From GCA-002282575 sp964416645 (lineage in GTDB: Bacteria; Pseudomonadota; Gammaproteobacteria; Thiomicrospirales; Thiomicrospiraceae), in the NCBI GenBank assembly GCA_964416645.1, contig CAYQEZ010000025.1, positions 1-25,655 of the forward strand: DNA of 25,655 nucleotides, in the 5' to 3' direction. The position numbers and the translations under genes were made by a program. Below, piece by piece: positions 7,832-14,608 of the stretch. The notes beneath the pieces are model-generated. The model was not told the DNA's origin. It searched no databases and was given only the letters and a program-made list of their open reading frames with translations. The first letter of the stretch is position 1. Each line of letters begins with the position of its first letter.

Positions 7832-8212
7832 ATGCTGTGTGAATGTGGATCGGGTAAAGAATGGAAAGCTTGTTGTGCGCCTTTGTTGTTGCAGGGGAAA
7901 TCGGCGGCAACGGCAGAAGCCTTAATGCGCTCGCGGTATGTCGCTTATGTGCGTCGTGATGCTGACTATTTGTATAAAACTTGGGCGACGAGCACACGTC
8001 CCAGTAAGGCCAGTTTGAAGCAGTTAGCAGCCACCGATTGGCAAGGATTGACGGTAGTTCGCATCGAGCAAGGTGGTGCAGAAGATGAAAGCGGTGTGGT
8101 TGAGTTTATCGCGCATTGGCGTGATGAAAGTGGTAATTTGCAGGAAATGCACGAAGTGAGTGAGTTTGTGCGCGAGAAAGGGCGCTGGGTTTATTTAAGC
8201 GCTCAGCGTTAA
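7832..8212 (+). CDS. YchJ-like SEC-C motif protein
   Basis: A 126-residue protein of the YchJ/UPF0225 family. The N-terminal SEC-C zinc motif reads CECGSGKEWKACC (residues 3-15), followed by the family hallmark ATAEALMRSRYVAYVRRDADYLYKTW and an NTF2-like core ending FVREKGRWVYL. E. coli YchJ (about 152 residues) carries a second SEC-C motif at its C-terminus; this protein ends without it, as many relatives do. SEC-C motifs bind zinc and, in SecA, contact SecB and the ribosome; the role of free-standing YchJ proteins is not known. A strong GGGGGAG ribosome site overlaps the end of uvrD, so it is expressed with uvrD. Confidence 0.88.
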   Translation: MLCECGSGKEWKACCAPLLLQGKSAATAEALMRSRYVAYVRRDADYLYKTWATSTRPSKASLKQLAATDWQGLTVVRIEQGGAEDESGVVEFIAHWRDESGNLQEMHEVSEFVREKGRWVYLSAQR

Positions 8213-8216
8213 GGCA

Positions 8217-8238
8217 TCAAGCCTCTGAAGAGGCTTGA
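8217..8238. terminator. Hairpin terminator between convergent genes
   Basis: A perfect 10-bp stem (TCAAGCCTCT at 8217-8226 with its complement at 8229-8238) sits 5 bases after the YchJ-like stop, followed by AAAAATCCC on the plus strand. On the minus strand it lies 19 bases past the chemoreceptor stop, so it probably serves both units. Confidence 0.65.
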
Positions 8239-8257
8239 AAAATCCCTGTTGAACCGC

Positions 8258-9526
8258 TTAGACTTTGAATTGATGCGCTTGTTGCTCAAGCTGAGTAGCG
8301 AGTGATTGTAAATGTTCACTGGCAGCCAAGGTGCTACGCATGGCCGAGCTGCTGTCTTGAGCCATGTTAGCGATATCAGCCACTTCACCGGCAATACGAT
8401 CGGCTTCGGCAAGCTGAGATTGCATCGCCTTAGCAATTTCTTGAATGCGTTGCGAGGTGAGTGTCGCTGACTCTTGAATTTGTGCTAAGGACTCACTGGC
8501 TTTATGGCTATGAGAAACGCCCAATTCAACCTGTTCTACCGTGCTACGCATACGGCGAACGGCGGCTTCGGTTTCACGCTGAATGGTGTGAATGACTTGG
8601 GTAATTTCGCCCGTTGCTTGGCTGGTGCGAACGGATAATGAACGTACTTCATCAGCTACCACGGCAAACCCTCGACCCTGCTCGCCCGCTCGTGCCGCTT
8701 CAATGGCAGCGTTTAGGGCAAGCAGGTTGGTTTGCTCGGCAATGTCACCAATGGTGCTGACAATACCACTGACGCGTTCTGACTCTTCGCCTAGCTTAGA
8801 AATAGCATCGGCCATTTGTGATACTTCATTGGCTAAGTGTTCAGCGTTATCCGCTGCTTGTTTGGCAACTTGACTGCCATTTTCGGCATAGCGCCAAGCT
8901 TCTTTAGAAATGTGCGACGCTTCTTCAACTTTGTCATTCACTTCATGCACCGTGTGTTGAATGGAAATGACAGAGCGTGAAACCTGATCGGCACGGTGTT
9001 GTTGACGTTCGGTGGCATCCAATACGTGCTGAGCGGTACTGGTCATTTGGTTGGCAGCACGGCTGACTTGTTCGCTGCCTGTACTCATGGTTTTAAATAG
9101 CTGCTGTAGGCGTTGAATCAGTCGGTTGAAGGCTTTAGCCATACGGTGAATTTCATCTTGATGATGATTCAATGGAATTCTGTGACTAATGTTACTTTCT
9201 TGTTCCATGCGAATCATCGATTTTTCAAGATGCACTACGGGAGTGGTAATGGAATGCGCAATATGACGCACGACAAGGAACAGCACGCCTTGAAATACCA
9301 ATTGCATCATCCACATAGTGCCGTTGAACCAGGCTAATTTATCTTGTAGGCTGGCACTCACGGGTTCATTGCTGTGGTCAGCAAGGGCAGTATGCACCAA
9401 GTCCTCGACTGAAAAGCTGATTAAGACTTGAGCACTGAGCGTCATAATGGCAACAGACAGTTGCGTCATCAGTTGCAAGCGCGTCTGCATACTGAGGTTT
9501 TGCCACCAATGGCCGATTGGGTTCAT
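8258..9526 (-). CDS. Methyl-accepting chemotaxis protein with minimal periplasmic loop
   Basis: A 422-residue inner-membrane chemoreceptor. Two membrane segments (about residues 15-38 and 71-90) flank only about 30 periplasmic residues, too few for a ligand-binding domain. A HAMP segment follows (SITTPVVHLEKS to FNRLIQRLQQ), then a long coiled coil with the conserved hairpin tip IAEQTNLLALNAAIEAARAG that docks CheA and CheW. There is no CheR-tethering pentapeptide at the C-terminus (ends QQAHQFKV). The start at 9526 is chosen because AGGAG lies eight bases upstream; the GTG at 9535 would abut that site. It follows the thioredoxin-like gene by about 70 bases on the same strand. It may sense a membrane or cytoplasmic cue, or work through a partner; the stimulus is unknown. 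Confidence 0.92.
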   Translation of the reverse strand: MNPIGHWWQNLSMQTRLQLMTQLSVAIMTLSAQVLISFSVEDLVHTALADHSNEPVSASLQDKLAWFNGTMWMMQLVFQGVLFLVVRHIAHSITTPVVHLEKSMIRMEQESNISHRIPLNHHQDEIHRMAKAFNRLIQRLQQLFKTMSTGSEQVSRAANQMTSTAQHVLDATERQQHRADQVSRSVISIQHTVHEVNDKVEEASHISKEAWRYAENGSQVAKQAADNAEHLANEVSQMADAISKLGEESERVSGIVSTIGDIAEQTNLLALNAAIEAARAGEQGRGFAVVADEVRSLSVRTSQATGEITQVIHTIQRETEAAVRRMRSTVEQVELGVSHSHKASESLAQIQESATLTSQRIQEIAKAMQSQLAEADRIAGEVADIANMAQDSSSAMRSTLAASEHLQSLATQLEQQAHQFKV

Positions 9527-9595
9527 TTTTCCCACTCCTGAACAAAGCTAAAACAGTGAAGCGGTAAAAGCATAAAACATGCCATTTTCAGAGGC

Positions 9596-10114
9596 TTAGC
9601 TCAACAGAAAGCGCAACCATAGTCCTATTGTGCTGATATAGCCGAGTTCTGTGGTGCTGATTTTGCCTTCTGCATTGATAAAAACAGAGGTGGGTAGTGC
9701 CTTGGCACCAAATGCAGCTAACCATTTACCATCGGGGTCGTTCATCATCAAGGAGAGGTTGTCTTCGGGATGATCTTTCAACCATTGTGCTAGTTCGTCG
9801 GCTTCGGTTTGCACTACAATCATCAGCACTGGGTAGTGTTCTGCAATATGGGTAATGTTGCCATGATTGGCCACACAGACTGGGCACCAAGGCGCAAAAA
9901 AGTGAATGAGTAGGGGTTGCCCAGCAAAGTCAGATAAGGCAATTGGCTGACCCGTTAGACTGACTCCAGCTAATGCAGGTGGTTCACCCGTTACCACATC
10001 TTGATATTGCCAAGCGCGAACAGCGAGGATAATGACTAAAATAATAATGGCATCTCTAAGCCAGCCTTTCCAGCGAGCCGTTGAGGTTTTTTTTGAAGGT
10101 TTTGCAGACATCAT
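9596..10114 (-). CDS. Membrane-anchored thioredoxin-like protein (TlpA/ScsD type)
   Basis: A 172-residue thiol-disulfide protein. Residues about 21-36 form one N-terminal membrane anchor preceded by a basic stretch, placing the thioredoxin domain in the periplasm. The redox motif is WCPVC (76-80) in HFFAPWCPVCVANHG, and the cis-proline loop is ALPTSVFI. The WCPVC motif and architecture resemble ScsD of the copper-tolerance Scs system, and TlpA/ResA-type cytochrome c maturation proteins. No scsABC or ccm genes are nearby, so the substrate is unknown. Its ATG overlaps the folB stop (ATGA), indicating coupled translation with folB; a second ATG follows at once. Oxidoreductase call sure, specific role not. 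Confidence 0.85.
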   Translation of the reverse strand: MMSAKPSKKTSTARWKGWLRDAIIILVIILAVRAWQYQDVVTGEPPALAGVSLTGQPIALSDFAGQPLLIHFFAPWCPVCVANHGNITHIAEHYPVLMIVVQTEADELAQWLKDHPEDNLSLMMNDPDGKWLAAFGAKALPTSVFINAEGKISTTELGYISTIGLWLRFLLS

Positions 10115-10467
10115 GATGCGTAACGGGTAATCTGTATCCCCACGCTTTGCGCCTGAGCAATCGCATGGGGTTTGCCCAGCTTTAACCTGACTGAACGCAC
10201 GCGGGCATCACTCAGGCAAATGCTTGCTAAGTCTTCTGCCAGTTTTTCAACCAATTCGGTATGGACTGTTAAACAGCGCTGTGCCAATTGTTGACTGAGT
10301 TGGGCATAATCTAGTGTGTCGGCAAGTTGGTCACTTAGTGCCGCAGGACGAATGTCAATGTTCAATTGAATATCGAGCACAATGTCTTGCGTTGCCTGTT
10401 TTTCGTGTTCGTAAACCCCGATGCGAGCAGGAAGGGTCAGTTGTTGAATGAAAATTTGGTCGTTCAT
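10111..10467 (-). CDS. folB: Dihydroneopterin aldolase
   Basis: Cleaves 7,8-dihydroneopterin to 6-hydroxymethyl-dihydropterin and glycolaldehyde in folate synthesis, and works as an octamer. The 118-residue length is standard. Landmarks: LPARIGVYEHEKQ with Glu22, DTLDYAQLSQ, LVEKLAEDLA, and the lysine of LGKPHAI that acts in catalysis. It is divergent from plsY, a common gammaproteobacterial pairing, with 77 bases between them. Confidence 0.95.
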   Translation of the reverse strand: MNDQIFIQQLTLPARIGVYEHEKQATQDIVLDIQLNIDIRPAALSDQLADTLDYAQLSQQLAQRCLTVHTELVEKLAEDLASICLSDARVRSVRLKLGKPHAIAQAQSVGIQITRYAS

Positions 10468-10481
10468 GTCACACTTGTCTA

Positions 10482-10512
10482 TGTTATGGCGTTAATTTGC
10501 GTTAGCATAACA
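10482..10512. promoter_or_regulatory. Inverted repeat in the folB-plsY divergent region
   Basis: TGTTATG (10482-10488) and CATAACA (10506-10512) form a 7-bp inverted repeat around 17 bases that hold GCGTTA twice. It lies centrally between the divergent starts. It may be the two overlapping promoters themselves (TTATGC-18-TAACAT on the minus strand) or an operator; sequence alone cannot decide. Confidence 0.35.
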
Positions 10513-10544
10513 CAATCATTTTAAGTTTATTTAGGATAGAGCGC

Positions 10545-11135
10545 GTGGAATTAGATTGGGGTTGGGTATTGGTGGCCTATTTGCTTGGCTCGGTTTCGAG
10601 CGCCATTATTGTCTGTCGATTAATGGGCTTGCCAGACCCGCGTAGTAAAGGTTCGGGTAATCCTGGTGCGACCAATGTGTTGCGTATTGGTGGCAAAAAA
10701 GCTGCTGCGCTGACGCTGGTCGGAGACATGTTGAAAGGCTATATTCCCGTCGCTTTGGCGGTGTGGTTTGGCTTAGCGCCAGTAGTGATTATTGCCATGG
10801 GTGTGGCGGCATTTGTTGGTCACTTGTGGCCCGTATTTTTTAACTTTCAGGGCGGTAAAGGGGTTGCAACAGAACTGGGTGTGTTGTTTGGATTGCATCC
10901 TGTTATTGGGCTGGTGATTGCGGCTATTTGGTTGTTTATTGCTAAGGGGTTGAAGATTTCGTCATTAGCCGCTTTGGTCGCTATGACGCTGGCACCTGTG
11001 ATGGTGTGGTTTTGGACAGGTGGCGAAATCAGCTGGACTTTGGGCGTGGCGTTAATGAGTATTGTGTTGATTATTCGACATAAAAGCAATATTCAACGCT
11101 TGCTCAGTGGTGAGGAAAGTGCGATTGGGCGTTGA
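10545..11135 (+). CDS. plsY: Glycerol-3-phosphate acyltransferase (acyl-phosphate dependent)
   Basis: Integral inner-membrane enzyme that transfers an acyl group from acyl-phosphate to glycerol-3-phosphate, the first step of phospholipid synthesis. At 196 residues it has the usual length. Diagnostic motifs: YLLGSVSSAIIVCRLMG, KGSGNPGATNVLR (acyl-phosphate/phosphate loop), GHLWPVFFNFQGGKGVATELG, and the C-terminal RHKSNIQRLLSGEE. About five to seven hydrophobic segments. The start is a GTG with AGGA about nine bases upstream. gpsA, which makes its glycerol-3-phosphate substrate, is near the other end of this window. Confidence 0.96.
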   Translation: MELDWGWVLVAYLLGSVSSAIIVCRLMGLPDPRSKGSGNPGATNVLRIGGKKAAALTLVGDMLKGYIPVALAVWFGLAPVVIIAMGVAAFVGHLWPVFFNFQGGKGVATELGVLFGLHPVIGLVIAAIWLFIAKGLKISSLAALVAMTLAPVMVWFWTGGEISWTLGVALMSIVLIIRHKSNIQRLLSGEESAIGR

Positions 11136-11199
11136 GTTAATAGAGCGTTAGTATAGTCAGGCGACTTGTATGTAAATAATCGCAGGAAATTAAATGGGG

Positions 11200-11228
11200 T
11201 TGCGGCATTGTTATGGGCTTGTTAGAAT
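11200..11228 (+). promoter_or_regulatory. Predicted sigma-70 promoter for the outer-membrane protein
   Basis: TTGCGG at 11200-11205 and TAGAAT at 11223-11228 are 17 bases apart, 42 bases upstream of the start. The -10 shares the GTTAGAAT form seen before L31 and the rhodanese gene. Confidence 0.55.
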
Positions 11229-11270
11229 TAATTTAGTAGTTTTCAACGTCAATATTAAAGGAACAAGATC

Positions 11271-11912
11271 ATGCGTAAGGCAATGATGGCTGCAACGGCA
11301 GCAATGATGGTATCGGGTGGTGCTTTAGCAGCTAACTTTGGCGCGAGTGTCAATTATGGCTTGGGTGGTTTGGGTGCTGACTTGGGTTATGCGCTGATGA
11401 AAGACAGCCTGAACTTGCGTGCGGGTATTAATGCTGGTTTAAATACCTCGGGTTCAACCACGCCTGATAATATTCAATATAATTATAAATTAGATACGGG
11501 TTATAAAACCCTTGGCTTAGATTGGCATCCATTTAGTGGCTCTTTCCGTGTGTCAGCAGGTTATGCTTGGTCGGATATTAAATTAAGCTTAAATGCGGCA
11601 TCTGACGGTACACAAACAGTTAACGGTGTTCCTGTTCCAGCGGGTAGTAGGGTAGATGCTTCGGTAAAATATGGCAATGCTCCTTACCTTTCGATTGGTT
11701 GGGGTAATCATGCATCAAGTAAAGGTGGTTTGTTTTTTAATAGCGAGTTGGGCATGATGTTTACAGGCAAGCCAGATGTTAGCTTAACCACAAGTGATGC
11801 TGCATTTAATGCTGCTCAAGCTCCAGCTATTCAAGCAGAAAAAGACAAGGTTAAAGATGATGCTATGTCTTTCTTCCCCATTTTGAAATTGGGTGTTGGT
11901 TATACTTTTTAA
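11271..11912 (+). CDS. Small outer-membrane beta-barrel protein, family not recognised
   Basis: A 213-residue protein with a classic signal peptide (MRKAMMAATAAMMVSGGALA, cleaved before ANFGAS). The mature part is built of alternating short strands rich in glycine, tyrosine and asparagine (NFGASVNYGLGG, LNLRAGINAGLN, FRVSAGYAWSDIKL, YLSIGWGNHAS) and ends LGVGYTF, the terminal aromatic signature read by the BAM complex. About 190 mature residues suggest an 8-strand barrel. A charged linker rich in Ala, Lys and Asp (about 176-200) is probably an outer loop. Similar small barrels act as adhesins, surface-stability proteins or narrow channels; I cannot tell which. It has its own promoter, AAAGGA ribosome site and a strong terminator, so it is a well-expressed single-gene unit. 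Confidence 0.8.
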   Translation: MRKAMMAATAAMMVSGGALAANFGASVNYGLGGLGADLGYALMKDSLNLRAGINAGLNTSGSTTPDNIQYNYKLDTGYKTLGLDWHPFSGSFRVSAGYAWSDIKLSLNAASDGTQTVNGVPVPAGSRVDASVKYGNAPYLSIGWGNHASSKGGLFFNSELGMMFTGKPDVSLTTSDAAFNAAQAPAIQAEKDKVKDDAMSFFPILKLGVGYTF

Positions 11913-11936
11913 TCAAGGCGTTTAGCAAAGCTACTG

Positions 11937-11964
11937 AAAAAAGACATCTTCGGATGTCTTTTTT
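11937..11964 (+). terminator. Intrinsic terminator after the outer-membrane protein
   Basis: A textbook terminator: AAAAAAGACATC, a TTCG tetraloop, GATGTCTTTTTT, 25 bases past the stop. The A/U symmetry lets it also serve the convergent priA, whose stop is 21 bases away. Confidence 0.93.
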
Positions 11965-11984
11965 GCTTTTGGTGTTTAACCTGA

Positions 11985-13961
11985 TTAAGGCATATCCTGA
12001 GGGTCAACGTCTAAAAATACCCTAACTCCAGCCACCCTACCTTCGGGTTGTTGCATAAAGGCTAGCACGTCGTCGATGGTGGTGTGAAGGGCGGAGCGTT
12101 GTTCGGATTGTAGCCACAGCAATTCGCGATAATGGTGCTGGCGCTTGTGCATCAGTGCAGGCATTGGGCCTGCCACTTGCACACTGGACTGTTGACACAG
12201 TGGTAAGAGTTTTTCTAACTGCATTTGCACTCGTTCTAATTGCTTGCCTTCCGCTAATAACCAAGCACTGAAACTGAACGGTGGTAGTTGTGTGTCAGCG
12301 CGTTCACTCAGTAATTGTTGGGCGATTTCGGCATAGGGCTTGGTTAACAGCGCTTGCACAAAGGCATGATGGGGCTGATGGGTTTGTAACAGCACTTGTC
12401 CAGCTTTTTCTCCACGCCCAGCGCGTCCCGACACTTGCACGATCAATTGTGCCAATCGCTCTAATGCACGAAAATCGCGCGCAAATAAAGCCGAATCGAC
12501 ATCAATAATCCCCACCAGTGCAATGCCCGCAAAGTCGTGACCCTTAGCCAGCATTTGCGTGCCTAAAATAATGCAGGGTTCTCCCGTGCGAATTTGGTTA
12601 AATAAGTTGTTCAGCTTATCTTTACCTTGAGTGCTGTCGCGGTCGATGCGTAACACAGGCGTGCTGGGAAAATGCGCTTGTAATGCTTCTTCCACTTTTT
12701 GCGTGCCTTGACCAATCAGATGCCAGTTGGCCGAACCACAACTAGGACAGGTATTCGGAGTGTGTTCTACTTTACCACAATGATGACAGCGTAAATTAGG
12801 CGCATGACGATGAAAGGTGTAAGGCACTTCGCAAGCGGGGCAGTCGAGCGTATGACCACAATCGTGACACATGAGCACGGGCGAATAACCGCGTCGATTG
12901 AGAAAGAGTAACACTTGTCCCTGTTCTGCCAGGGTGCCTTCGATAGCAAATAGCAGTTGCGGTGACAGCGCACCCTCAAGTTGTTGCTGGCGCATGTCAA
13001 TGGTCAGCATCTTGGGGAGTGCTTGCTGATTAGCGCGTTGTGTCAATCGTAACAAGTGCAGTTTACCCGCATTGTCATTGGCCAGGCTTTCTAAAGAAGG
13101 TGTGGCACTGCCAAGCACAATCGGACAGCTTTGTTGCTTAGCACGCATGATCGCCACATCACGCGCATGATAGCGAATGCTGTCTTGTTGCTTATAAGCG
13201 CTGTCGTGCTCTTCATCGACAATAACCAACCCCAGTTTCGGTAGCGGGGCGAAAATAGCCGAGCGTGTGCCGATTAGTAATAAAGGATGTCCTTGTCGTG
13301 TCAGTTGCCACACTTGGGCGCGTTGACTGTTGGTGCGTTCGGAATGCAATACCACGGGTTCGGTGTTGAGCCGTTGTGCCAGTCGGCTGACCATTGGCGC
13401 GGTCAGTCCGATTTCGGGAACGAGCATCAGCACCTGTTGTCCTTGTTGCAGCACTGTATCAATGAGTTGGGCATAAACCTCGGTTTTGCCACTGCCCGTA
13501 ACGCCCATTAATAGCCAAGCTTTGAATTGTCCGAATGATTTTGCTATTGCTTCACTGGCGTGTTGTTGCTCTTCGTTCAGTGCGACTAATTCAGCCACCT
13601 CTATGGTCGGTGCATTCAGTAATTTAGCAGGTCGGGTTGGTTGGTTGCTGATGCGCAGTTGTGGCGGTAAGGCGGTTTCGAGCAATCTGCCCCAGTCGGC
13701 ATGATAATAGCGTGCGCACCAAGCCAACAGCTTGAGTTCTGCTTCTTGCCAAAGCGGTTGTTCGTCTAACACCGCCATAATGGCTTTGACAGCATACTGG
13801 TTATCGGTTGGCGCTTCAGTTGCTGTTAACACCACCCCGACCAGTTGACGTTGAGCTAAGGGAACCAGCACACGCGTTCCTGCAGCAATCAGGTCATCGC
13901 TGGCGTAGGTAAGCGCGGGGAGGGGTGTGCCGCTGACAGCGACCAGATAATGGTGATTCAT
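11985..13961 (-). CDS. priA: Primosomal protein N' (replication restart helicase PriA)
   Basis: Superfamily 2 helicase that recognises stalled forks and reloads DnaB. The 658 residues are shorter than the 732 of E. coli. N-terminal DNA-binding region about 1-100; Walker A GVTGSGKT at 153-160; DEEH at 249-252 followed by SAYKQQDSIRYHARDVA; GSATPSLES; eight zinc-binding cysteines at 365, 368, 374, 377, 392, 395, 405 and 408; the helicase motifs GTQMLAKGHDF and QVSGRAGRG. The start fits the family, but there is no ribosome site, and a good promoter lies so close that the messenger may begin at the start codon. Single-gene unit on the minus strand. Confidence 0.97.
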   Translation of the reverse strand: MNHHYLVAVSGTPLPALTYASDDLIAAGTRVLVPLAQRQLVGVVLTATEAPTDNQYAVKAIMAVLDEQPLWQEAELKLLAWCARYYHADWGRLLETALPPQLRISNQPTRPAKLLNAPTIEVAELVALNEEQQHASEAIAKSFGQFKAWLLMGVTGSGKTEVYAQLIDTVLQQGQQVLMLVPEIGLTAPMVSRLAQRLNTEPVVLHSERTNSQRAQVWQLTRQGHPLLLIGTRSAIFAPLPKLGLVIVDEEHDSAYKQQDSIRYHARDVAIMRAKQQSCPIVLGSATPSLESLANDNAGKLHLLRLTQRANQQALPKMLTIDMRQQQLEGALSPQLLFAIEGTLAEQGQVLLFLNRRGYSPVLMCHDCGHTLDCPACEVPYTFHRHAPNLRCHHCGKVEHTPNTCPSCGSANWHLIGQGTQKVEEALQAHFPSTPVLRIDRDSTQGKDKLNNLFNQIRTGEPCIILGTQMLAKGHDFAGIALVGIIDVDSALFARDFRALERLAQLIVQVSGRAGRGEKAGQVLLQTHQPHHAFVQALLTKPYAEIAQQLLSERADTQLPPFSFSAWLLAEGKQLERVQMQLEKLLPLCQQSSVQVAGPMPALMHKRQHHYRELLWLQSEQRSALHTTIDDVLAFMQQPEGRVAGVRVFLDVDPQDMP

Positions 13962-13970
13962 GATGCTACC

Positions 13971-13999
13971 ATTCTAGCCAGTCACACAGGTCTGCGCAA
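13971..13999 (-). promoter_or_regulatory. Predicted priA promoter, close to the start codon
   Basis: On the minus strand TTGCGC (13994-13999) and TAGAAT (13971-13976) are 17 bases apart. Transcription would begin around 13964, leaving only about three untranslated bases before the priA ATG. Confidence 0.5.
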
Positions 14000-14074
14000 T
14001 TAATGCGTGGAGTCATCGACACTTTGCGGTAAAATTATCAACAAATTAAACAAATAAGATAAAGGAACACGTAA

Positions 14075-14596
14075 ATGGTGCGAGTGATTGAGCGCGCTTT
14101 TGAGGGTCTAGCCACCTTATTGGCTTGGCTGATGATTGGGTTAGCGCTACTAGCGACCAGTGTGTTGGTGTTGCGTTATGGTTTGGGTGTCAGTACCACA
14201 GCGGTACAAGACGCGGTGATTTATCTTAATGCTGGCTTAGTGATGCTGGGCTTATCGGTGACACTGTTGGCAAACGCGCATGTGCGCGTTGATGTGTTGT
14301 CGGATCGTTGGCCAACCCCTTTACAGGCGTTGCGCGATTTACTGGGGGTGATTTTTTTAGTGATGCCCATGTTAGCGGTTATCGCTTGGTATGGTTGGGA
14401 CTATGTGGCGCGTGCATGGGCAATAGGCGAAGGATCTGGCGATGCGGGCGGCTTGGCAGGTGTTTATTGGTTTAAATCGCTGATTTTGGTTGGTGTCGCT
14501 CTCCTGTTTGTGGCAGCTTGGGTATTTGCGTATCGCGCTTTTCAGGTGTGGCGCGGCAACGCAGCACCCGTTGTCAATCATGCGCAATTGGGTTAA
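14075..14596 (+). CDS. TRAP transporter small permease (DctQ)
   Basis: A 173-residue inner-membrane protein with four hydrophobic segments (about 12-33, 44-66, 90-112, 130-155), the standard DctQ layout. Sequence marks include FEGLATLLAWLMIGLALL, VLRYGLGVSTTAVQDAVIYL and the NAHVRVDVLSDRW loop. TRAP systems use a Na+ gradient and a periplasmic binding protein to import carboxylic acids such as C4-dicarboxylates, 2-oxo acids or aromatic acids. The AAAGGA ribosome site is about nine bases upstream. It leads straight into dctM. No binding-protein gene is adjacent. Confidence 0.9.
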   Translation: MVRVIERAFEGLATLLAWLMIGLALLATSVLVLRYGLGVSTTAVQDAVIYLNAGLVMLGLSVTLLANAHVRVDVLSDRWPTPLQALRDLLGVIFLVMPMLAVIAWYGWDYVARAWAIGEGSGDAGGLAGVYWFKSLILVGVALLFVAAWVFAYRAFQVWRGNAAPVVNHAQLG

Positions 14597-14608
14597 GGAG
14601 ACGCTGTG

